Assembly (NCBI RefSeq): GCF_945859705.1
Contig: NC_079136.1
Coordinates: forward strand, 537,501-601,500
Length of the DNA stretch: 64,000 bases
Source of the DNA: Episyrphus balteatus
Taxonomy: Eukaryota > Arthropoda > Insecta > Diptera > Syrphidae
Direction: 5' to 3'
Part shown: one piece after another, positions 11,694 to 24,922 of the stretch
Position numbering within the stretch: position 1 is the stretch's first letter
How the letters are laid out: each line of letters begins with the position of its first letter
Notes under the pieces: generated by a model
Database searches by the model: none
Told to the model about the DNA's origin: nothing
The model's input: only the letters and a program-made list of their open reading frames with translations
Program-made: the position numbers and the translations under genes

Positions 11694-14155
11694 ATTTATT
11701 TGGTTTGTTACAGAAATGTCACATGGTGATATAAAGGGTTAAGAATAAAAAAAATAAATATTGACACAAAAAGTCGTTGACACCATTTAAGAACTAATAG
11801 TTCCAAAAGCTCTAATACTACGTACATTATTAAATTTAGCAAATTAAATCATAATGGAACTGTATTTGTCGGAAAGATTGATTGTTTTTCCTATTGAATT
11901 CGTGAGAGACGAATAAATAAAATTATTATGTGCATACCAAAAAAAAAAAAAAACATTTCTATTGGAATAAAGAATATCACATATAGATAGTTAAACTGAA
12001 TGAAAGCAAATAAGGCTAATCTAATGAATCATAAAAGTGATGGATCGAATCGGAGAAGCTGAATAGACGTGTTACTATAAATAATTGAATTTAAATATCG
12101 AAAGCATTCATCTCGTTTTATCTCACCACCATCTGGTTCACGTATTCAAAGACCCATTTCAAACATTCTCCCAAAACGTTAATGGATGAATATATCACAT
12201 CTCTAAACAGTTATCCGCAACTTAGAAAAAAAAAATACGGTAGGTAATAAAAAAAGAAACACATAAAAATGATATCACTCAAGAAAGGCAGTTCCGTACA
12301 GGTAAAGATATACGGTTTGTCACAGTCATTTCGCCCATTTCCAAACCACCAAGAGTATATAAGATTGTGTTTAGCGAAAACTTGATGTTTCATAAATTTA
12401 TTCCGCAACCCATCCTTTTCGTTGAAATTCAAAATACCAAAGAAAGGGAATGTTTTTGTTGTTGTTTTTTTTTTTTTGTACGGAAGATATCTAACTAACA
12501 ACACGTTTCCATCGATTTTCTTCAAAGTTGACAATCACGTTTCGAATACAAAAGTCAGAGCGGAGCGGATTCCTTGAGGAAAACAAAAACTTTCCATAAA
12601 TGCAAATTCCCAACAAAATTACCATATGGATTATCACTCTTGGATTATAGCTGTGATGAGCCCAACCACAACCTTAACTTCTATATTATTATTTTTTCCT
12701 CTCCATTGAAAGGGGTTTAGTTTGTAGATACTCTCGTATTATAAGGTCTTGGTAGGTATTTCGTGTGTTGGCAAATATCTAGATTTTCCATCTTCAAAGA
12801 TGAAAAGAACGAGAGTAAGGGTAACACGAATGAATACAACCGCCACCACTGAACCGATACTTACGATATACCGACGAAGGAACTTGTGTTCTCTTTCCGC
12901 TTGCTTGTGAGCTGTGTTGTGACAGTGAATGTGTTAGCATAATGACTTAATTGCTTGCATAATTTTTGCTATTTCGCTCGTTAGATGTATGTGGTAGGTA
13001 AGTGTTTACATTATGCGATAAAGTCTCGTATCTGTCGTTCCAGAAACACTTCAAACTGCTTTCAATAATCAACCCAAGTTCTCGCCTTTACGCCTCTGCG
13101 AGAGGTCCTCGTAAAACGTAAAAGTGAAAATGCTACTTTTGCTATACCTACTGCTATTGCTATTTCTATATAGCTAACCTACTATAAGCGTCAAGATTCA
13201 AGAAGCAGTAGAGAAAGTAGCTTGTAGGCACATCAAAAGCAATTGCAAATTATTTCTCGTTGAATCTGAAGTAATTTGTATAATTTGCTCATTGTTCCTG
13301 AGAGTATTTTACGAAACAGACATGTACGTGCGATAAAGTTTTGTGTATGTGTAATTAGAGGCCTAGGTAAGGTATATATACTCGTAGCAAGGATTTTCCA
13401 AATGATGTCTCATGCCTGCAGTAAAGCACACCTGCTTCTTTCTATTGCTGCTTCTGTTTCTGTTGCTACTACTGTTTCAGATTTTGGCTTTGGCTTCTGG
13501 TTCTTGTCTGAACGTTGAAGTTGGATAAATCATGTCCTAGATGGTGTCGTAGACAATAAAGGTGTAGGCAGTAGAGTAAAGTAGAGCATAGAGCTTCTTT
13601 CTGTGCTTCTTGGTTTTTGTGATTATCCATAATTTTGGTGGGTTTCAAGTGAAATTTATGATTATTGTTGGCCGATTATGATTGTCGGTTTTGGTACTGC
13701 TAAGAGAGAAATATAAAGAAACGTGCTTTAAAAAGTATAAAGTTCGTGATCCAAGTTTCACAAATAAATTGTTTATTTAGATTTAAACGGAAGTTCATAA
13801 GCGTTTGGTATAATAATATTTGATGTCAGGAAAAGCTAATTTGTCTAAAGTCGTAGGTTGGTAGGTACTTCTTAAAAGTATCTTCATGAAGATAAGTAGG
13901 TGTATCTTTGTTGAGTAATAATTTAAAAGAGGTAGAGTGTTTTGTTAGGAAAATGATTACCCATAATCAAGACGTCTGGTTTGGTCATAAACGGCAGATA
14001 ATGTCAAGTATATTTGGATATACATTTTCAGAGTAATTGCCTTCTGTAAAACATTTCTAAAGGCGCGTGAAATGAGCACGCAAAGATGAACCGGAAAACT
14101 ACAAGAAATAGATATTGGAAAAATGTTAAACACTTACCTTAGTTCTGATGCTTGT
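11694..14155. other. No supported gene
   Basis: No exon with coding character, no RNA gene and no paired terminal repeats found. Contains A/T homopolymers and scattered short frames. Confidence 0.45.
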
Positions 14156-14170
14156 TGTATTTGCTAGCAT

Positions 14171-15344
14171 CTTCTTCTTCCTTTTTCTCGGCGCTGTTAT
14201 GATCTCGATGTCGAGGGGATCATAACTATCCCACGTTACTGCTTCACACTAGTGATCCGCTTGTGGGGTTCACCGGGTTGACCTCAGAAATCGGCGGCAA
14301 GCCTCCCGGTTTTGTATTGTTCCATTTCTAAGGCCAACTGAATGCTGGTGTTTTTGCATTTGCTTGTACCAGGAGTTTTTAGGCCTACCTTTCTTATTAT
14401 TTCGTGTTGGAACGTTGTATGATATTGCTTTTTTGACGGGGTTCTCAGGATCTCTCCTTTGAACATGGCAATACCAACTGAGTCGGTCGTGTTCAATTTT
14501 TTGGGAGATGGTGTTTTTAACATGAAGGCTTCCTCGGATCTTCGTACTTCTAATTCTATCAAGCTTTGTTACTCCTGCTGTCGTACGAAGCATCTTCATC
14601 TCAGCTGCCGTTAACTTACTCTCATACTTTTTGTACATTGTCCAACATTGTGAACCGTATGTGAGTGCTGGACGCACAACTGCGGTGTAGAGCCTTCCTT
14701 TCAGCTTAGGGGGCATTTTTCGATCACAGAAGATAGCAGAATTTTCCCGCCACTTCATCCACCCTACGCTTACGCGATGATTGATATCGTCATCACAAGT
14801 ACCTTCGTTATTTATCATAGACCCCAGATATTTAAACTTTTCACACTTGGGAAGCACTACACCATTCAAATAAATGTCAGGAATAGGCCTGTGTGGATCA
14901 GAAAATGGGCAGCATAGGTATTCTGTCTTTTTCGCGCTTATGCGGTACCCACTACCTTCTAGAACATCCACCCATACATCAAGTGCTCGTTGCAGGGATA
15001 TCGGGTCTTCACTTATGATGGCTCCATCGTCAGCAAAGAATAACTGATGCACTTTTGGGTCCGTCACTTTGCCTTGAAGCAGGTAATCAAGAACGGTAAT
15101 AAAGAGCAGAGGACTCAAGACGCTTCCCTGGTGTACACCTACTGTGATTTCGAATTCTTTGGTGACTCCAGCTGCACATCTTACTTTAGTAACTGCTCCA
15201 TCATACATGTCCATAATTATCCGCACATAGGTTTCCGGAACTCCTTGTTGTCTGAGGGCCACCCATATCAGATCTCGTGGTTGTCGATCGAATGCTTTTT
15301 CAAAATCAACCAATACCACATGCAAATCCTCCAAGGAATCTCGA
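14171..15344 (-). mobile_element. 5'-truncated RTE-like non-LTR retrotransposon
   Basis: The insertion is flanked by a perfect 15-bp duplication, TGTATTTGCTAGCAT, at 14156-14170 and 15345-15359. On the minus strand it starts inside the reverse transcriptase domain and ends with a GAA-rich simple tail rather than poly(A), as is usual for RTE-type elements. It is 1174 bp long, so the endonuclease and the 5' part of the RT are missing through normal 5' truncation at insertion. The same 3' end recurs at 44029-44337. Confidence 0.9.
14270..15343 (-). pseudogene. Reverse transcriptase C-terminal part of the RTE-like element
   Basis: The frame is open across about 354 residues but has no genuine start, since the element is truncated; its apparent first residue is an internal TTG. 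RT blocks are visible in order: VDFEKAFD (motif A), GVHQGSVLSPLLF (motif B), the catalytic FADDG box (motif C), KKTEYL, and YLGSMI. The thumb and C-terminal region has YGSQCWTMYKK, EMKMLR and GVTKLDRIR, typical of RTE-like retroelement proteins. It lacks nonsense mutations, so the copy is fairly young. It stops at TGA, where the 44-kb copy reads seven residues further. It cannot be autonomous. Confidence 0.85.
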
Positions 15345-15359
15345 TGTATTTGCTAGCAT

Positions 15360-16545
15360 ATAACTTTAAATTATTGTATAGAGAAAAAAAAGACTGCACC
15401 TTCATTTGTTTTGAAAAAAAATGTCTTTTTTCAGTCACAGGTGATTAATATAAATCGAAATGATTGCCAAGCAATGAAATGATTGATTTGATTTCGTACA
15501 TGAAATATTCTTTCATTGCATAATGTATCTCAATAGGTATTTTGTTTTTAAATAAAATCACACTACTACTACTAAATTATTTTATTTAAAACTTATAAAT
15601 AGTAAGACTGCATTTTTACAGATTTTAGTAAGGCGTAATCTCTCACAACGAATTTTGCTAAGGAAGTTTAGAATTCTTGAATTTTAGATTTTAAACTTTT
15701 CTTTATTGTTTCGGTTAATAAACTATATTTTGATATGCACAAAATGAGGATAGAAAAAGTTCAATCTTTACAATTTTTCAAGTATTTGTGTGTAGTGTTT
15801 GTGAAATGTTGAAAAGTGACCTTAATTCGTTTTTGCTTATATACGTAATTGGTTATTCCTTACTATCAGTAAACGTAACTTTATGAGTTTTTACAACAAA
15901 CATTGCATGAATCACTTTCGATTTTTTGTTGAATGAAGTTTCGTTATCATATAAATGGTAAATTCGAATTCATACAACACATCAAAACTGTGACAAAAAG
16001 AGACAATTCAATTTTAATTATAATGTAATAGCGCATTAGAAGTGAAATGAATGTTTATTTTGCAAGGCCTAGTGACTACTTCTAACAACTCTCAAGCATT
16101 CTTCAGTGTGTGTATAATTAATTTGCAAGAATGGAAGGGACCATCGAGTCCGAACAGCTAAGCAGAGATGCACTTTCTCATGAAAATGATACTCTTGGAC
16201 TTTGTCAAATCCTCGCAAGACGTAGAACCCCTGAATTTTTTCTTTATTTTTGCTGATTGAGGCTTGGAATCGAATCCAGACTTCTGGTGTCATAATTCAT
16301 TGCACTATAGTGCGAAAAGTTATAACCATCATTCCATCACGGGTTACTTATTTGTTATGTATTTGAAATTCTAAAATACCTATTTATTTTCCGTGTGAAT
16401 TCCTTAAAAGCGTAGATTTTGTGTCACCCTGTTCTATCGCGAAGAATTTAAAATACATTTGTATATATTATTACCTGCTTATGTATTAGTAAAACGCTTT
16501 ATTAAATTAATCTTAATTAACAATTTTCTTTAACAATTTGTTTAT
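15360..16545. other. 3' flank of the coiled-coil gene; no supported gene
   Basis: AT-rich. The minus-strand gene at 16546-24922 ends here. A possible minus-strand AATAAA lies at 16498-16503, about 45 bp past its stop codon. Nothing else is supported. Confidence 0.4.
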
Positions 16546-19500
16546 TTAATTAGTTGAAAAGTCAAAATCACTTTCACTCGAAACTCCTGGTTGTTTCTGT
16601 GCGGTAGTGGAGCTCTCATCAGTTTCGCTGTCAACAAAGTTGACTCTTTTCTTCTTCTTCGATGCCAGATCGCTATTTTTCTCTGTAGATAGTATTGATG
16701 CAGGTTGTGTTACTTTTTGTTCAGGTTCTAAATTACGATCTGGTTCTGGTTCAATCTTCTCTTCATATGACGTTTCTGCAACGTTTTCAAAATTTTGCGT
16801 ATCTGCTTTATCCGTATTGAAGGCTTCCTGCTCTGCAGAATAATTCTCTTTAATTTGATTTCCACCAGCCTCTTGTTCTACTGGTGCATAATCTCCTTCG
16901 GCATAAGTCTGATTAGAAGTTTCACCTTCGTTGGATGCAACCTGTTCGTAGTTGGCGTATTCCCCTGCATAAGGATCTTGTTGGTATTCTTGACTATATC
17001 CTTCAGGAGCATACTGTTGTTGATTATTTTCATCGTATTGACCCTGATTGTAATCATATTGATATGCATTAGGGTCATAATCAGCTGGATATTGCGAAGC
17101 ATCGTAATTTTGGTAGTCTTGAGCGTAGTTTTCGTCACCTTGAGCAACTTGCCCATCTTCAGTGTAAGAGTATTCCTGCTGAGACGCACCCTCTTGAATA
17201 GTAGCTGCATTCGGATCTGAATAACTGTAATCATATTGTTGTTCTTCTATAGATCCCACATTATCAGTATAAGGATACGCTTCCTGATTGTTTTCCACCA
17301 GTGCATCATGTTTCGCTTCAATCTGCTCAATTTCCGTTGCATATGGTGCCACTTGCTGATGCTCTAGCTCATCCCCCATTACCGGATCCTGTTCATATGA
17401 GGAGTCCTTTTCTAAATTAGTAAACTCATATCCCTTAGTTTTCTGAGAATTTTGCTCAATTTCCTTATCGTCTCCTCCGTTTCCTCTTGGATTATCCGTC
17501 ACCAATGGTAAGGGTTGAGAGACAGCAACAGCAGCAGTATCAGAAGAAGTTAGGTTGTCAGGTTTCGTGAGGAGCTCTCCATAAATGGCAGTTTCTATAT
17601 TTTCAATCGACATTTTTTCCTTCTTATCAAAATGTAGAGGGCGGTAGTTGTTGTTGTTGCTTGTATTAGTATTGGAATTGGGATTGACATTGGAATTGGG
17701 ATCCATGCGTGTATTTTCAGTGTTTTCTTTATTTTCACCTACATCACCATCAATAATTGCAGTGGTTCTATTACTTGCTCGAGTGCTTTCATCTTTGGAA
17801 TTTTTTGTGCCATTAAATAAAGTTATTTGTTCCGTATCCCTACTGGGATCTATGTTTCTGGCAGGAGCAGTATTAGATATGTGTTCTTGGGGCTGGCTCT
17901 GGCTCTGGGTCTTATATTCGAATGGTTTCTTCGTAAAAGTAAGGGCTTCATCACCAATACTTTCTATGCTACATTTACCATCCAAAGGAGCTGAGGAGGC
18001 CGATGACGATGAAGTGTTCTTTTCGTTGTCATCCATGTCGTTTATTTTTTCATCGTCTCCGACATTCGTTTTATCGATTTTTTGTGTTTTTTGTTGGATT
18101 TTTTGTAGTTGAAGTGTTGTCGTGATGTTATCAATGCTGAGCTCTTGAGGAGTCAAGCTAATGGGAACGGGGACATTTTTCTCGTCGTACGTTTCTTCCA
18201 TTTCTTTTATATATTTGATGTACTTGTTGTCGTCGTTGTCGTTGTCGGTACGGAAATCAATGGTATTAGGTATGTTTCCTTCGTGTACAAACCTCCTTTG
18301 CTCCTGTTCTTGCTGCTGTTGGAAGGAGTTATTCAGTTTTATGTTTGGTAATTTATCAACCTTTAAACTTTGATGGGAAACTTGGAAATCCTTATTGAAC
18401 ATTGGTCCTCGAGTTTGCTTAAAGTTTTGGGACTCCTGGCCATTCTCTTTGTCTTCATTGAACTCTAAATCATCGTATTTCTTGGGTTTATTGCCACATA
18501 CTGGTTGTTCGGGAATCAGTTGGTTAGATTGCGTCCTATTTGAAATTGTTTCATTAGTTTTAACATCGGCAAATGGAATAGACGACGACAACGACGAAGG
18601 GGTTTCAACACCAACTCTAAACTCAAAGTGCGGTCTGGATTGTTTAATGTCATCATCAGCTGCGAACAATGGTTCGGTATGTCTTTCTGCTGATGGTTTT
18701 TGCTGATGTTGATGCTGGAATGGGTGTTGCAAGTAGGATGTTTGGCCCACATTATATTGCATTGGGACAGTTGATGTTGTAGCTGCTGCCTGAAGGTAAC
18801 CAATGGGAAACTGAGAGTAATCAAAACAAAAGTTGGATTGGATTTTCTTATTTTCAACGTTGTCCGACAACGACGACGACGTAGACATGGGAAGAGTTGC
18901 ATTGTTGGGAAGCGCTATTAGAACTCCTGGTGGGGCACTAGCAAATGTCCAACTGGGTTGACATCGGTTTTGTTCATTTGATATTGGTACAACCACAGGT
19001 ATAGGTACTCTTTGAAACTGAGATGTGTTGTTGAACGACGACGACAAGGACGTAGAGGATGTTTGGAAGGCCTCTGGGGCGACATTTTTGTCATCGGGTC
19101 TTAATGTCGCATTTAAATTAGATGACCTCTGAATGGTACGTAGTGAAACCGCAGGAATGTTTTGAAGTGTTTTCATTGAATATGATTGTACGAGTCTTGA
19201 GAAATATAGCTCATATTGTAGCTGAAAAATAAAGTTCAAAAGGAGTTAGTTATAGTAATAGAAACAGTTTGCATAAGAAAATCTGTATCATATGTTTTAT
19301 AAAAGTTGTCTTGGGTAATCTAAAACTCACACCATAGGTGTTCTTATAGGACACTGTCTAATAGGTAGACACGCAAAAAGAATGGGCGTGTTCTCTAACG
19401 ATTTCTGCAGAAGTTGCATGGATGAAGAAAAAGAGGAAACTGTTCAACATCTTCTGTGCACCTGCCCTGCTCTCTCTAGTAGAAGAAAACTCCATCTAGG

Positions 19501-22500
19501 AGAATTCTTCTATGAATACACTAGCGATCTAGTGAAAACGGAAGTTTATCTTCATTCATAAGAAGCTGCGAGTGGTTCGGGTAGTGAGTTCCAACTTGCT
19601 AGTCTTTGTGGTATCACAATGGATCCATAAGGGTCTAAGTGTGTCGGGTAACTTGCCTGACAACCACTGCTACCTAACCTAACTTAACCTAACCAGTGGC
19701 GTATTGAGGGGGGGGCTTAGGGGCTCAAGCCCCCCCAAGCCTCCAAAATCATGTTACTATTTAGCTGATTTCATCATAATCTACATGATTAACTGAAACT
19801 TCTTCGTAAATCGTAGATATTTAGATGCAGCTCAAATGATCGAGCCCCCTCCAAATTCTAAAATGGTTGTTTGTGTTTGTTTGAGTAAGTGCCTTAGTTG
19901 ACGTTGAGGTTTGGGATTTTCAGGATTATAGTCCAATTCAGAATTCTTCAAATAGTTTGTTTGGTATTTTGACGTCGAATTACATCACCGTTAAATTTTG
20001 CAAAGCTTCTTATGCAATCACGTCGTATTTTATTGTCTTGAGTATATTACTTTTTTTTCAAAAATAGTATTTTTCTCGAAGATATTGGAAATACAAATTT
20101 TGTATAGCTCAATATCTTAGTGGTCAACATAACTAATGGTTTATTTAAGCAAATTCCAGTTTGTGCTTCTGATTTGTATTAAAAAAAGAACATATTATTA
20201 AAAAATATATATTTCGGATTAAACATCAAGAGAATGACATTGAAAATTAGTTTTTGAGACTTTTACGTTCTGCATTTCACTTTTTGAGCATTCACTTGCG
20301 TTGCCGATAGTGAAATTAGGTGTTCTAAATTTTTTTACTCATTTAGATTTTCTGATCGAATTCAATTCGCTTTGTTTCTGCTCGTGAACTTGGTATCTTT
20401 TTCAATGAATCTCCAATTTTTGGACAAAATATTATCAAAACTTATATATTTATTGTTTTGTAATGTTTATTTGTTGTTAATTTAATACAAAATACATAAA
20501 ACACATGAGGCATGACATATCATAATTCATCACTGCCTCTGTGTTTGCTACCTCTTTCGCTTTACACTTTATCTAAATCATTTTTCTTTGAAAATTTGCA
20601 ATAATATCCCCCATGTTCTGCATTTCACTTACATATTTCATATGTCTCGCAAAATGTGACTTCTTATTTTTTCTTTTAAATTCTGCTTTATTCCAATAAA
20701 GTTGCCAATAAAATTGCATCCATGTTCAAAGTAGCAGTGATTTAACTTTAGAAACAAAATAAAAATGGATAATCCTTTAGTTTTGACAGTTCGAAGCATT
20801 TTCGAAGTTTTCGAAATCGATCGAAGATCAATTTCACGTGAAATTGAAAAGTGATGCCAGTTTACTTTCGGTGGAATTGCGGAAATATAGGCATTTATAC
20901 CGAAAAAAGTGATGAGTATAGCTCAAAAACAAGACGTGGTAGGAATAAATCTGTAAACAGTTTTGAATTCAGCACATGAAAAAGTTCGAACGAAAAAATG
21001 TTTTTTTTTTTTAAGACAACCAAACACATTGTTGTTTGTGTAAAATATTTGGGATACAAGAACTTGGAAAAAAAGCTACTTCGAATGTGAAAGGAGGAGA
21101 CAGTAGTTGTCGGGAGCAGTAAAATGCTACTATACGACTTTCAGTACCGCAGCACAGGACTTTTCTCTCGATCAAAGATGAATAAAAAAAGAGACAAATT
21201 TGTAGTACATTTACCTTATCAAAAATTTTTGAAAAATTTTCCAGCCCCCCCCCCCCCCCCCCAAATTTTTTTCTGGATACGCCACTGAACCTAACCTAAT
21301 CTAAAACTCAAAACAAAAATTAAACTTTTTAGGTAAATACTTAATTTGGCTAAGCTGGATTTATTTTTAATAAGACATGGACATTACTATGTAACATCCT
21401 TTATAAATCTAGATTATTGAGCAATTAAGGAAAAACAATTGACTGATGATACCTAATACTAATTTATCCGTATATAACATTTTTTCAACATTTTCACATT
21501 TATAAGCAGATATAAATTACCTACTAAGCACATCCAAAAGATAACCAATTTGATTCATTTTGTAACTTTTTCTATTTGGTGAAATCTACAAAAACTTTTT
21601 TGATTGTTACAAACCGGTGTTGTTTTAATTTTTCACGATTTGGTGATAGAATCCACAACCATTTCTTGATCAAATAGACAACATTGGCTATCAAGTTGCG
21701 TTCCTTATCATTTATACTTAGGTATGTACATCAAATGTGTTTGCATGCAAGGATCTGTAATTCTAACCAACTATCAACTACAACTCGAACTCAGTTTCTT
21801 TCGTAAGGCAGTTATCGACCTTAATTGCACCATTATTGAATTTACAGAGAGGCGCTGCGATGGGTGTAATTTGATAAAATATAATGTGCGTTTATAGGCT
21901 TAACCCAAAATCACCAATATTGTAAGACTGAAATAATATTGACTATAGTCAAATTTTTTTTCGAATTTTAACTAGAAGTTGAAAAAACAAGCTAGGTCTA
22001 TGTGGCCAATAATGAGAATCAGTAAAAAAAAAAAAAAAAAACATTATTTCCATCATTTGAATACTCTAGGTATATTGTTGTATATCAAAGCCGGAAATAT
22101 CACATAAATGTATGTATGTATACTTAGAAATTTTTGTTGAAATAGCAAAATAATATTTATTAATTTTGATTTAACAATATTCATTTTCGTATCTAAAACA
22201 TTCCGAAAAATTGTTGAAAGTTATTTATTCTCTCTGAAGCGGTTAATAGATATCTTCTCAGTCCATTGAAGCTAATTTCATTTTTGGGTAGTGAAAACGT
22301 TATTTTTATAGTAGTATAAGAGTAGTAGGCCTTTAAAAAAATGTCGAAAAGTCTTATTGATGTATTTGGGTCTTTCATCATTATAAACATTTACAACTTT
22401 TAATTAATTACACTTGGGATTCTAGACGTAAAAAAGGTTTTCAAAACCTGAAAATTTTAGATCTGGATTAGAAGTTTCTAATGTAAAAGCTACGATTTGA

Positions 22501-24922
22501 AGTAATAAGCATTTATTTGAGACTGCTCAACAATTCAGTAAACCCTTTGTTTTAAATGGGAAAAGTTGAAAAAACCACAAATTAAAAACGTTTTGCTAGG
22601 AAGCTTAATCGCATCGAAAATTGGCTTCGCAGTTTGATACAACAAAGGGTTGCGACTCAAGCCGATAAATCACTAAAAGAACGCCCTTCGCGACAGCTTA
22701 ACATGAGGATCTGCTTTTACATAGTAGGTAACAACAAGCAAAGGAAATAGCCGAACAACAGCTTCCGAAATACGTGTCCAAATCCAAATAAACACAAGAT
22801 GCTGCACTATTTAGGCAAGTTGGTATTCGGAAACTATTTCTTCGATCACAAAATAAGGTGAGTGGGTAAAAAGGTATAGAGATTGGACGGAAATCCATAA
22901 ATTGAGGTATTTGGGACGATACAGAGAACTTTAGTTTGAACAAAAAGAGCTACCTGGACTGTATAGTTCCCACCGTCAAGCATGGAGGCAGTTCCGTAAC
23001 GGTCGGGGGTTATTTCCCTTTAGCACGATTGGGAGATTTGCCCGAGAGATTGGAAGAATGAACAATTAGGCGTTTCTTCGGTGCTTGTATTTGGATATCT
23101 TTCTAAATAAAATGCATGACTAGTAAACTTTGTTTAAGTTTTTTATAAAATAAAAAAAAAAATCAATAACTATTAATTATAATTAGTCATTATTTATTAA
23201 CTTTAAAAGAAATGTAAAAAAATATAAAAATTGTTTTTAAAATAATGAAACACTTTTTTAAATTGTTTTAATCTGCAAACAAAGTATGACATTAAATTTC
23301 TAGTATTATAGCAAAGAATTTTTAGAATTTGGCAGATTTGTTTATGGGCTCCGAAGTTATGACCTGACCATCATATATCGGAATACTCCCAAACAATTTC
23401 AAATTGTAGAGCAAATATGCATGCAATGCGAAATGCAATTTTTTAAAGACGGTATTTATGAAGGTACAGATAACAGCCTCAAAACTAAATATTTTTCTTA
23501 CAAATATTATTGAAGGGTTGACTCTGTTAATTGGCAATAATAATGAAGAATGAAATATTTTTCACAATTCTACATAATATTCAAGTATAATTTTCAATTA
23601 ATAAAAGTTCAATACTCCAAAATCGATCAGACACAACATGGGTTGTCATGCTTTTCAAACAAAAATAGTTAAGAGCAAAATTGTTGACCCCACTTTTTTA
23701 TGTTATGTTATAGGTACCTACATATATTTCATATTTGATCAAAATCTTCTTTTTCTGATAACCAATGCAAAATTACCCATAAAGTATCTGTTTTTTTGAA
23801 AAACGTCCTCATAAATTGAAGAATTTTTTTGGTGAACAAAGGACAGAATTCTTACATAAATATAAGAAAGCATTATCAAGACTTTTATTTGACCTAACAC
23901 ATGTTCTTCACTGCAGAAAAACAAATAACATTGTGTTACTCGTACCGTCAAATGTCTTTGCCAATATCATATTTTCAAACTTTGTTGGAATTCATGAAAA
24001 TAAATACACTCACATCCACAGGCACATGCCATATATACAGTTACCCATAATAATCAAAACTACCAAGGTTATAAAAAAAAGTTCTAGTCGCAATGCGTCG
24101 TCGTCGTCTTCGTCATTCAGGATATTAGTTTCTTACTTCATCAAATAAATTCAAATGAGGTTTCCATGATACAAAAAAAAAATAAAACATGTTTGAAATG
24201 AAATGACATTTTTTTCGAATTGTATACTCTAACTACAAAGTATAGAAGGTTCATCATCTTGCAAACATACCTTCATCATTTTAAGTCGCTCACTTCTTGC
24301 TGATAATGCTGCTGCCTGCTGGTCTATACGCTCCAACATTTCCACAAGCTTCCGATTACGTTCATTTCGTTTTTTCTGTTCATCCAAGAATTGTTGATAC
24401 TTTAGTTGACTTCTTGACCTTAATGTCCTCTCACTTTACACAAAAATAGAATGGAATTATTATGGAAAATCTACCATTTCCCCCCTCTACTTTGCATAAA
24501 GTACAACGAAACAGGGCAGGGGACAAAGTAACTTACTGCTCGTTTCGCTTTTTCATTATCTGCTCCAATTTTTTCTCTAGCTCCTGGCGATTATCCTCAC
24601 TTTTTCGTTTTTATGTATTTTTTTTTTTGCAGGACACACAAATAGAAACATCCATGGTACAAAGCCACAAGGATACAAGGATAAAAAAAAAAACAGAAAT
24701 TAATATGATTTTTGTCAACATCAACATCATAAGACTGTCATAGTCATTCTTCTTCGAAAATGTCTGTCTCCTCTCCGAGTCCGGAATCAAATAAAAATCA
24801 AGAATAAGAAGTAAAAGTAGGTAAGTTATACTTTATCGCTCTTACCTTCGATGTAGCTTCTCTTGGAGCAGCTCCACTTGTAACTTATAATTTTCCAGTT
24901 CCGATTGAGGATGCATCCTCAT
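16546..24922 (-). CDS. Unrecognised coiled-coil / Tyr-Gln-Asn-rich disordered protein, four coding exons
   Basis: Exons: 24846-24922, 24537-24599, 24271-24433 and 16546-19221; joins are in phase 2, 2 and 0 with GT-AG borders, giving about 992 residues. Only the last exon is a long open frame; the first three follow from splice sites plus unbroken heptad-like coding. I start at ATG 24922 (MRMHPQ), but an upstream exon is possible. Residues 7-115 are charged coiled coil (ELENYKLQVELLQEKLHR and following). The rest is low-complexity: Ser/Thr/Asn-rich, then acidic, then a Tyr/Gln/Asn-rich, prion-like stretch coded near 17050-17300, then a KKKKRVNF patch and an acidic Ser tail ending DFDFSTN. I do not recognise the family; the architecture would suit a scaffold or centrosome/cytoskeleton-type protein, but that is only a guess. 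Acceptors of exons 2 and 3 have weak pyrimidine tracts. Intron 3 is 5049 bp and full of transposons. Confidence 0.75.
19330..21296 (+). mobile_element. 5'-truncated LINE fragment, interrupted by a hAT element
   Basis: A 14-bp duplication TAATCTAAAACTCA at 19316-19329 and 21297-21310 brackets the unit. Its first 230 bp encode the C-terminus of a LINE polyprotein in frame (19331-19561): GHCLIGRHAKRMGV, then a CxxC..HxxxxCxC cysteine-histidine block, then stop. This tail is found in I/R1/LOA-type elements after the RT. The 3' end is a CTAACC-type repeat tail, and a 1594-bp hAT element sits inside that tail. The LINE is antisense to the host gene intron. Confidence 0.8.
19694..21287. mobile_element. 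Non-autonomous hAT element nested in the LINE tail
   Basis: The ends CAGTGGCGTAT and ATACGCCACTG are inverted, and the element is flanked by an 8-bp duplication AACCTAAC (19686-19693 and 21288-21295), which is the hAT signature. G and C homopolymer runs (about 19709 and 21246-21262) sit just inside the ends and could pair. No intact transposase frame is seen in the 1594 bp. The target was the LINE's own CTAACC tail, so it arrived after the LINE. Confidence 0.85.
22610..23062 (+). pseudogene. Decayed Tc1-like transposase fragment
   Basis: Near 22968-23013 the plus strand reads PTVKHGGSSVTVGGYF, matching the conserved VKHGGGSVMVWGCF block of Tc1-family transposases. Preceding sequence (about 22860-22960) gives patchy similarity to the block before it, in shifting frames and with stops. 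No terminal repeats were identified. It lies in intron 3 of the coiled-coil gene. Confidence 0.6.

Noticed and set aside
16261..16290. tRNA-like T-arm (GGATTCGATTCC, minus strand)
   Set aside because: No matching acceptor, D or anticodon stems can be formed around it.
16795..18902. Several plus- and minus-strand frames overlapping the coiled-coil gene
   Set aside because: Shadows of the low-complexity exon on the other frames.
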